From positions 1-57,257 of the forward strand of contig JANNMJ010000238.1 of the NCBI GenBank assembly GCA_031397815.1: 57,257 bases of DNA, read 5' to 3'. The notes beneath the pieces were generated by a model that saw only the letters and a program-made list of their open reading frames with translations, was not told the DNA's origin and searched no databases. Origin of the DNA: JANNMJ01 sp031397815 (GTDB taxonomy: Bacteria > Bacteroidota > Bacteroidia > Cytophagales > Hymenobacteraceae). A program made the translations under genes and the position numbers. Below, one piece after another: positions 8,221 to 14,410 of this stretch; the stretch's first letter is position 1, and each line of letters opens with the position of its first letter.

Positions 8221-9012
8221 ATGAGCTTCTGGAACCGCCTTTTTGGGAACAGCGATGAGGCCGCCGCTGAAGCGGCCGTCGCCAAGCCCGCGCTGGGGGG
8301 AGTTTTGGGCGCTGATATGCACTCCCACGTGTTACCGGGCCTCGACGATGGCGCCGATACCGTGGAAGCCGGGCTGGCGCTGCTGCGCGAGCTGCACGCG
8401 CTCGGGTACCGGAAGCTGATCGCGACGCCCCACATCATGGGCGATTTCTACAAGAACACTCCCACTGGCGTGCGCGCGGCGCTGGCTACGCTGCAAGCCG
8501 CCGCCACGGAGCACCAAATCGACATCGAGCTGGGCTGCGCCGCCGAGTATTACCTCGACGAGTGGTTCCTGCCGCGCCTGGAGCGTGGCGACGAGATGCT
8601 GACGTTCGGCGGCGCCAAGAAGTATCTGCTCCTGGAGACGTCGTACATCAACGAGTCGCGGCAGCTTAGCGAGACGCTTTTCGAGCTGCGGGCGGGCGGG
8701 TATCAGCCCGTCATCGCGCATCCGGAGCGTTACAAATACCTGCACGGCCGCGTGGATGAGCTACCGCGCTGGAAGGAAAAGGGCGCCCTGCTGCAGCTCA
8801 ATCTCAACTCGCTGGCAGGCTATTACGGCCCGGCCGAGCGCCATTTGGCGGAGCAGATCATCGACCAAAAGCTGGTCGATTTTGCTGGAACCGATGCTCA
8901 CGGGCTGAAGCACACGTCGGTGCTGCGGAATCTGGGCGCCGCTCCTTATTTCAAGAAGCTGTTGGCGCTGCCGCTGCTGAACCAATCGCTGTTGAGCGAA
9001 CCGGCGGCATAA
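8221..9012 (+). CDS. PHP-type protein-tyrosine phosphatase (CpsB/YwqE/CapC family)
   Basis: A manganese-type phosphatase of 263 residues predicted to dephosphorylate the upstream BY-kinase. The ATG at 8221 is preferred over an in-frame TTG at 8215. PHP metal-binding motifs are present in order: DMHSHVLPGLDDG (His-X-His), ATPHIMGDFY, a Glu in the ELGCAAEYYLDEW region, IAHPERY and FAGTDAHG near the C terminus. A low-complexity N terminus (about 25 residues, Ala/Glu-rich) precedes the domain. It lies in the same direction as the Wza- and Wzc-like genes, completing a typical Gram-positive-style kinase/PHP-phosphatase pair that Bacteroidota also use. Confidence 0.93.
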   Translation: MSFWNRLFGNSDEAAAEAAVAKPALGGVLGADMHSHVLPGLDDGADTVEAGLALLRELHALGYRKLIATPHIMGDFYKNTPTGVRAALATLQAAATEHQIDIELGCAAEYYLDEWFLPRLERGDEMLTFGGAKKYLLLETSYINESRQLSETLFELRAGGYQPVIAHPERYKYLHGRVDELPRWKEKGALLQLNLNSLAGYYGPAERHLAEQIIDQKLVDFAGTDAHGLKHTSVLRNLGAAPYFKKLLALPLLNQSLLSEPAA

Positions 9013-9141
9013 GGCGGCACCACGCCGATGATTGGTGGTTGAGGGGAGTCTGAGCGATTATTTCGGCCAAGACTATTCCCGGATGCACCCCGCCCGGTTT
9101 CAGGTATCAAACTCCCTCCTTCCACTCTCAGCTTTCTTTCG

Positions 9142-10134
9142 ATGACCTATTTCGTGACCGGCGGCAGCGGCTTGTTGGGGCAATGGCTGTTGAGTGAGCT
9201 GGTGCGGCAGGGACATTCGGTGCGGGCGTGTTATCGGGGGACGATTCCGGCGTCGCTGCCGCAAGACGCAGCCGTGGGAGCAGTTGAGTGGCTGGAAGGC
9301 GATATTCTCGATCCGCTGTTTCTGCAACAGGCCGTCACCGGCGTCGATATCGTGTATCACTGCGCGGCCCTCGTGTCGTTCGCGCCGCGTGATGCCGATG
9401 AGCAGTGGCGGGTCAACGTAACGGGCACCACCAACGTGGTGGATGCGCTCCTGAGCCACGCGCCTCAGGCGCGGCTGTGCCACGTGAGCAGCGTCGCGGC
9501 ACTCGGCACAATGCCCGACGGCGGCCCCGATGTCGACGAAACCGCCCAGTGGGACCCCGCCGCCGACCACACGGCGTACGCCGAATCGAAGTACGCCGCC
9601 GAGCTGGAAGTATGGCGCGGCATCAACGAAGGCCTAACGAGCGTAATCGTAAACCCCTCAGTCATTCTAGGCCCCGCCGACCCAAAACGGTCGTCGACGC
9701 AGCTGTTTCGGTACGCGCAGCAGCAGCACCGCTACTACCCCGGCGGCCACCTCAATGTGGTAGATGTGCGCGATGTGGTGGCGGCGCTGCTCCAACTCCC
9801 GCTCCGTCCGGATTTACTCGGCGAACGTTACGTCCTGAGCGCTGGCTCCCTCTCCTACGAAGCCTTTTTCCGGCTCGCCGCCGATGCTCTTGGGCGCCGC
9901 GCGCCGCAGTATCAGCTGCCGCAGCTTCTCGCGGAAGTGCTTTGGCGGGCCGAAGCCGTACGCGCCCGCCTGACCGGCGCGGCCCCGCTCCTCACCCGCG
10001 ATTCGGCGCGCACGACCCGCCGAGCGGCCATTTTCAACGCCTCGCGGGTGCAGCGGGTGCTGCAAATGGCATTTCACGACCCCGCCGAATCCGTGCGCTG
10101 GACGGCCCTCGCGCTTCGCGGAAAGCTCGTTTAG
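9142..10134 (+). CDS. NAD(P)-dependent epimerase/dehydratase-like reductase (extended SDR)
   Basis: A 330-residue extended short-chain dehydrogenase. It opens directly with the Rossmann motif TGGSGLLG (residues 6-13). The catalytic Ser region is HVSSVAALGT and the YxxxK motif is YAESKYAAE (about residues 149-153). Further SDR signatures are NVTGTTNVVDA and VIVNPSVILGP. Composition resembles dihydroflavonol-4-reductase/3-beta-HSD-like bacterial proteins rather than a committed sugar-nucleotide epimerase, but substrate cannot be assigned. It follows the export genes by 129 bp in the same direction, so a role in surface glycan or lipid synthesis is possible but unproven. Confidence 0.85.
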   Translation: MTYFVTGGSGLLGQWLLSELVRQGHSVRACYRGTIPASLPQDAAVGAVEWLEGDILDPLFLQQAVTGVDIVYHCAALVSFAPRDADEQWRVNVTGTTNVVDALLSHAPQARLCHVSSVAALGTMPDGGPDVDETAQWDPAADHTAYAESKYAAELEVWRGINEGLTSVIVNPSVILGPADPKRSSTQLFRYAQQQHRYYPGGHLNVVDVRDVVAALLQLPLRPDLLGERYVLSAGSLSYEAFFRLAADALGRRAPQYQLPQLLAEVLWRAEAVRARLTGAAPLLTRDSARTTRRAAIFNASRVQRVLQMAFHDPAESVRWTALALRGKLV

Positions 10135-10285
10135 GTGGGCTGATTTCCGCTCGCTTACGGCTCCGTTTTTCCACTCACGGCGGAACGTTTGCGGACCAAA
10201 CTTTTTGTGCCGAACTTGGAGTTCGAACAGCAGCGTTTCTGCGTTGTTGCTACTAATCTGTTCGCTTTCCATCTGCTGAAATTCT

Positions 10286-11692
10286 ATGCATAACGACCCG
10301 TCTGAGCCGAGCGCTAACGACGTCCGCCGTACCGTACGGCGTTTCGAGGAAATGCTGGCTACGCACGCGGCCGTGTTTTTTGATCTGAGCGATTTCGAGC
10401 TGCTCATCGACCATTACACCGGCCGTCAGGAATACGACCACGCGCTGCGCGCCTGCGAAGCCGCGCTCGAACAGTATCCCTTCTCCGCCGACCTGCTCAT
10501 CGATAAAGCCCAACTCTTGGCGATGACCAGCCGCACCGGCGAAGCCCTGCGCCTGATCGACGAAGTGGCCGAGCGCGAGCCGGAAAACCCTGATGTGGCC
10601 GTCACGCGTGGCATCATCTACTCGCAGCGCGCCGATTTCGGGCGCGCCGTCGAGTGCTTTCAGGAAGGCCTGACGCAGGGCGGCGAGGAGCGCGACGATG
10701 TGCAATTCAACCTCGCCCTCGCGTACCAGCATTGGGGCAAGCCGCGCGCGGCCGCCCGCCATTATCAGGAAGCTTTGCGCCTGAACCCCACCAACGAAAG
10801 CGCCGCCCACGAGCTGCTAATGTGCTGGGAGCTGAGCGACGAGCTGGCCGGTGCGCCCGCCTTCTTTCAGGAATTCGTCGACCGCGACCCGTATTCGGCG
10901 CGGGCGTGGTTCAATCTGGGTTTGGCACAGCTTCGGCTCGAAGCAACTGATGCCGCCCACGACGCTTTCGAGTACGCCACGCTCATCGAAAGCGATTTCC
11001 ACGACGCGTACGGCTACCTCGGCCAAACCCTCGTGCTGCGCGGCGATTATCGGGTTGCTATCGATGCGTTCGAGCGCAGCTTCCCCACCGGGGAGCCGAC
11101 CGCCGAAGCCCTCTGCAACCTCGGCGAGTGCCACGAGAAGCTGACGGAATGGCCCGAAGCCAAGCGCTACTATCAGCGGGCGCTCGAAATGGACCAAACG
11201 ACCGACGAGGCGTGGTTCGGCCTCGGCATGGTGCTGCTCGGACAGGAGCGCTATTACGAGGCGCTGCACTACATCCGCAAAGCCATCAGCCTCTACGATG
11301 ATTCCGGCGAGTACTGGCTCGGCCTTGCGCAGTGCGAGTATCAGGTTGGGAACGTGGTGAGCGCGTTGGAAGCCTTCGAGCGCGCCACCTCCGCCGATCC
11401 GGCCTCTGCCGATGCGTGGGTGGGTTGGGCGAGCGTCCTCTTCGAGCAAGGCCATTATGAGGAAGCCGCCGACCTCGTCCGGACCGCCCTCGAAACCCAA
11501 CCCGACAGCGCCGACCTGCATTACCGCGCCTGCGCCTACCTGCTGGCGGCCGGACGCTACCGCGCCGCTTACGAGTATCTGGAGAACGCCCTACTTTTGG
11601 ACTTTGAAAAGCATCCCGTGCTTTTCGATTACTTCCCGTCGTTGGCCTCGCAGCCTACGCTGCTGCGCCTGATCGACCAGTATCGGAAGTAA
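10286..11692 (+). CDS. Tetratricopeptide-repeat protein
   Basis: A 468-residue cytosolic protein (no signal peptide, no membrane segment) made almost wholly of TPR-like helix pairs from about residue 40 to the end. Clear units include ALRACEAALEQYPFSADL, DVQFNLALAYQHWGKPRAAA, ARAWFNLGLAQLRLEAT, EALCNLGECHEKLTEWPEA and EAWFGLGMVLLGQERYYEAL. The protein is acidic. TPR scaffolds bind protein partners. No catalytic motif is visible. It is 86 bp upstream of the phosphosulfolactate synthase-like gene and separated from it by a strong AT-rich hairpin, so co-transcription is possible but may be attenuated. Confidence 0.85.
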   Translation: MHNDPSEPSANDVRRTVRRFEEMLATHAAVFFDLSDFELLIDHYTGRQEYDHALRACEAALEQYPFSADLLIDKAQLLAMTSRTGEALRLIDEVAEREPENPDVAVTRGIIYSQRADFGRAVECFQEGLTQGGEERDDVQFNLALAYQHWGKPRAAARHYQEALRLNPTNESAAHELLMCWELSDELAGAPAFFQEFVDRDPYSARAWFNLGLAQLRLEATDAAHDAFEYATLIESDFHDAYGYLGQTLVLRGDYRVAIDAFERSFPTGEPTAEALCNLGECHEKLTEWPEAKRYYQRALEMDQTTDEAWFGLGMVLLGQERYYEALHYIRKAISLYDDSGEYWLGLAQCEYQVGNVVSALEAFERATSADPASADAWVGWASVLFEQGHYEEAADLVRTALETQPDSADLHYRACAYLLAAGRYRAAYEYLENALLLDFEKHPVLFDYFPSLASQPTLLRLIDQYRK

Positions 11693-11696
11693 AGTA

Positions 11697-11756
11697 GGTT
11701 TTTGTTTTTGACGTGTCGTTTCGATAGCTCGAACGAAGAGTCAAAAACAAAAAACC
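11697..11756. terminator. Long AT-rich stem-loop between TPR and ComA-like genes
   Basis: Arms GGTTTTTGTTTTTGAC (11697-11712) and GTCAAAAACAAAAAACC (11740-11756) enclose a second inner palindrome, TCGA-TAGC-TCGA. The result is a hairpin spanning about 60 bp. It starts 5 nt after the TPR stop codon. It could terminate or stabilise the transcript end. Its composition resembles the T/G-rich array after cysS. Confidence 0.6.
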
Positions 11757-11778
11757 AGAAACCAGAAACTCCCCCTAA

Positions 11779-12618
11779 ATGAATTACGCGATTTCGCAAC
11801 TTCCCGACCGCACGGCCAAGCCGCGCGAACAAGGCTTCACGATGGTAATGGATAAGGGCCTGAGCGTCCGGGAAGTCGAAGACTTCTTGGAAGTTGGGGC
11901 GCCGTATGCCGATATCGTCAAGCTCGGCTGGGCCACTTCCTACGTCACGCCGAACCTCAAGCGCAAGCTCGAAGTCTACCGCGAAGCTGGCGTGCCGACG
12001 TACTTCGGCGGCACCTTGTTCGAGGCGTTCATCATCCGGAATCAGTTCGAGGATTACCGGCGCCTGCTCGACACGTTCCAGATGGAATACGCCGAGGTTT
12101 CGGACGGCTCTTTGGAGCTGCCGCACGACAAAAAGTGCGAATTCATCCGCACCCTGAGCACGCAGGTGAAGGTTTTGAGCGAAGTAGGCTCGAAGGATGC
12201 CGAAAAAATCATCCCGCCTTACAAGTGGATTCAGCAGATGAAGACCGAGCTGGAAGCCGGCTCCATCAAAGTCATCGGCGAGGCGCGCGAGGCCGGTAAC
12301 GTCGGTCTTTTCCGCTCAACCGGGGAAGTGCGTAGCGGCTTGGTGGAAGAGATTCTGACGCAGGTGCCGTTCGAGAGCATCATTTGGGAAGCGCCGCAGA
12401 AGGCGCAGCAAGTGTGGTTCATCAAGATGCTCGGCGCGAACGTGAACCTCGGCAACATCGCCCCGAACGAGATTATCTCCCTCGAAACCATCCGGCTCGG
12501 CCTGCGCGGCGATACGTTCACGTATTTCCTCGATATGGATAACGTCGACCCGATGTTCAAGACCGCGCCCGTGCAACCCGGCCACGCCCGGCCCGGCACG
12601 TCGATGCCGCGCGGCTAG
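11779..12618 (+). CDS. Phosphosulfolactate synthase-like protein (ComA family)
   Basis: A 279-residue TIM-barrel protein of the ComA family, whose archaeal members add sulfite to phosphoenolpyruvate to make phosphosulfolactate. Conserved features seen are the N-terminal REQGFTMVMDKGLS segment, DIVKLGWATSY, VPTYFGGTLFEAF, EVSDGSLELP, KVIGEAREAGNVGLF and a C-terminal FIKMLGANVNLGNI. Length matches the family. Coenzyme M synthesis is not expected in this phylum, so the product may feed sulfonate metabolism, possibly the sulfonolipids (capnine type) of gliding Bacteroidota. That is inference. It is followed by a strong GC-rich hairpin and a new promoter before dedA. Confidence 0.85.
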   Translation: MNYAISQLPDRTAKPREQGFTMVMDKGLSVREVEDFLEVGAPYADIVKLGWATSYVTPNLKRKLEVYREAGVPTYFGGTLFEAFIIRNQFEDYRRLLDTFQMEYAEVSDGSLELPHDKKCEFIRTLSTQVKVLSEVGSKDAEKIIPPYKWIQQMKTELEAGSIKVIGEAREAGNVGLFRSTGEVRSGLVEEILTQVPFESIIWEAPQKAQQVWFIKMLGANVNLGNIAPNEIISLETIRLGLRGDTFTYFLDMDNVDPMFKTAPVQPGHARPGTSMPRG

Positions 12619-12653
12619 CATCCGGTCAGCGCCTTCCCGTTTCAACCCCAACC

Positions 12654-12684
12654 GACCCCGCCGGACACTTGCTCCGGCGGGGTC
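12654..12684. terminator. GC-rich stem-loop after the ComA-like gene
   Basis: Perfect arms GACCCCGCCGGA (12654-12665) and TCCGGCGGGGTC (12673-12684) with a 7-nt loop, 36 bp after the stop codon. The T-run is weak. Confidence 0.7.
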
Positions 12685-12701
12685 GCCTGTTGTTACGGGC
12701 C

Positions 12702-12709
12702 TACCTTTG
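12702..12709 (+). promoter_or_regulatory. -7 box TACCTTTG for dedA-aroE
   Basis: Exact TAnnTTTG match ending 24 nt before ATG 12734, immediately after the preceding terminator hairpin and followed by CGGC as at other boxes in this window. Confidence 0.6.
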
Positions 12710-12733
12710 CGGCTCATCTTCCCCGCCTGATTG

Positions 12734-13390
12734 ATGCATTACTTCCAGCAGCTCCTCGACTTCATCCTGCACCTCGACGTGCATCTGCGCGAGCTGACAC
12801 AGCAATACGGCGGCTGGACCTACGCGATTCTCTTCGCCATCATCTTCACCGAGACGGGCATCGTGCTGTTCCCGTTCCTCCCCGGCGACTCGCTGCTGTT
12901 CGTCGCGGGCTCCCTCGCTGCCCTCCCCGATTCCGGCCTCGACGTTTACAAGCTGATGGGCCTGCTCTTTCTGGCTGCCCTCCTCGGCGATAACCTCAAC
13001 TTCACCATCGGCAATTACATCGGGCCACGGGCGTTTTCGGGCCGCATTCCGCTCCTCAAGCGCGAGTATCTGGAGCAGACGCAGGCTTTCTACGCCAAGC
13101 ACGGCGGCAAGACGCTCATTATGGCCCGATTCGTCCCGATTGTTCGCACGTTTGCGCCGTTCGTGGCGGGCGTGGGCACGATGAAATACCCGCGCTTCCT
13201 GCTTTACAGCATTGCAGGAGCGGCGTTGTGGGTCGTCTCGCTGACGCTGCTGGGGTACTTCACGGGGAATATTCCGTTCGTCAAGAACAACTTCACGTAC
13301 CTCATTTACGCCATCATTCTGCTCTCCATACTTCCGCCGCTTCTGACGGCCGTGCGTGGTATGATGGGTTCTTCCAAGAACGCGGCTTAG
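12734..13390 (+). CDS. DedA-family inner-membrane protein (VTT domain)
   Basis: A 218-residue polytopic membrane protein of the DedA/SNARE-associated family, whose members act in lipid (undecaprenyl-phosphate, PE) flipping and membrane homeostasis. ATG 12734 is the natural start; a TTG precedes it. The family hallmarks are ETGIVLFPFLPGDSLLF (re-entrant loop), ALLGDNLNFTIGNYIG, and the ARFVPIVRTFAPFVAGVGTM motif with its conserved Arg residues. Hydrophobic segments lie at about 30-60, 75-95, 135-160 and 190-210. It is followed by aroE after 25 bp, which suggests one transcript from the promoter at 12702. The two functions are not obviously linked. Confidence 0.92.
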   Translation: MHYFQQLLDFILHLDVHLRELTQQYGGWTYAILFAIIFTETGIVLFPFLPGDSLLFVAGSLAALPDSGLDVYKLMGLLFLAALLGDNLNFTIGNYIGPRAFSGRIPLLKREYLEQTQAFYAKHGGKTLIMARFVPIVRTFAPFVAGVGTMKYPRFLLYSIAGAALWVVSLTLLGYFTGNIPFVKNNFTYLIYAIILLSILPPLLTAVRGMMGSSKNAA

Positions 13391-13415
13391 AAACGCGGCT
13401 CTCCTACTGTACTCT

Positions 13416-14144
13416 ATGGAGCGTTATGGCTTGGTCGGACGCGGAATCAGTTACTCATTTTCGCCGACCTATTTCCGCGAAAAATTCGCCCGGCTCGGCA
13501 TCACCGACCACGCGTACGACCTCTACGACGTCGCGGAAGTAACGCAAATCCCCGCCCTGTTTCGCGCCGATTCCGCCCTGCGCGGCCTCAGCGTCACGAT
13601 TCCTTATAAACAAGCCGTCCTCCCGCTTCTCGATGAGCTGGACGATGCCGCCCGCGCCATTGGCGCCGTCAACACCATCCGGCGCCTCCCTGACGGCCGC
13701 CTGCGCGGCTACAATACCGATGCGCCCGCCTTCCGCGATACCGTGCAGACTTGGTACGCCGGTCCGGCCGCAGGGCCAGCCCTGATTCTGGGCACGGGCG
13801 GCGCTGCCCGCGCGGCTCATTGGGCGCTGCAAGCACTCGGCATCGAGGCCGTCCACGTCTCGCGCACGGCGGGTGATTTGCGCTACGAGCAGCTTCAGGC
13901 GCAGCTTGCGCAGTTCCCGCTAATCGTGAACTGCACGCCCGTCGGCACGTTTCCCGCGACGGATTTGATGCCGCCCGTGCCGACTGACGCCCTCAGTCCG
14001 GCGCATTGGGTGTACGATATGATCTACAACCCCGCCCAAACCCGTTTGCTGCGCGAAGCCGCCGCCCACGGCGCCCAAACCCACAACGGCCTGCCGATGC
14101 TGCACCGCCAAGCCGAGCTGGCGTGGGAAATCTGGACAAAGTAG
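13416..14144 (+). CDS. aroE: Shikimate dehydrogenase
   Basis: This enzyme catalyses NADPH-dependent reduction of 3-dehydroshikimate in aromatic amino-acid synthesis. It has 242 residues, slightly short but complete. The substrate-binding motif is GISYSFSPTYF, the catalytic Lys is in GLSVTIPYKQ (about residue 65), AIGAVNTIRR and GYNTDAPAF supply the Asn and Asp, and the nucleotide-binding glycines are in ILGTGGAARAAHWAL. The C-terminal signature is DMIYNPAQTRLL...NGLPMLHRQAELAWEIW. It lies in an operon with dedA and ends just before a 42-bp repeat array. Confidence 0.95.
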   Translation: MERYGLVGRGISYSFSPTYFREKFARLGITDHAYDLYDVAEVTQIPALFRADSALRGLSVTIPYKQAVLPLLDELDDAARAIGAVNTIRRLPDGRLRGYNTDAPAFRDTVQTWYAGPAAGPALILGTGGAARAAHWALQALGIEAVHVSRTAGDLRYEQLQAQLAQFPLIVNCTPVGTFPATDLMPPVPTDALSPAHWVYDMIYNPAQTRLLREAAAHGAQTHNGLPMLHRQAELAWEIWTK

Positions 14145-14215
14145 TAGCGTCTCTCCGAGACGCGTGTCGCTCCGCCGCCTCCCTTACCGCCATTGCGCCC
14201 CGAACTCGGAAAATG

Positions 14216-14402
14216 CCTCAAGATGCGTATTGAATGGCTTCCCAAGTTCGGGAAGTGCCTCAAGATGCGTATTGAATGGCTTCCCGAGTCTGGGAAGTGC
14301 CTCAAGATGCGTATTGAATGACCTCCCAAGTTCGGGAAGTGCCTCAAGATGCGTCTCGAATGGGTTCCCGAGTCTGGGAAGTGCCTCAACACGCGTGTTG
14401 AA
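14216..14402. repeat. 42-bp hairpin-bearing tandem array (array 2)
   Basis: Four 42-bp units lie at 14216-14257, 14258-14299, 14300-14341 and 14342-14383, plus a partial fifth. Each starts CCTCAAGATGCGT and contains a small palindrome, CTTCCC-6 nt-GGGAAG or a variant. The hairpin loop alternates: AAGTTC in units 1 and 3, GAGTCT in units 2 and 4. The higher-order period is therefore 84 bp, implying a duplication of a two-unit block. It fills the gap between convergent aroE and the TonB-dependent receptor and ends 8 bp from the receptor stop. Confidence 0.9.
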
Positions 14403-14410
14403 TCTGATTC

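Noticed and set aside
14216..14402. CRISPR array
   Set aside because: Units are contiguous and near-identical over their whole length with no unique spacers, and no cas genes are present. The same holds for the other three arrays.
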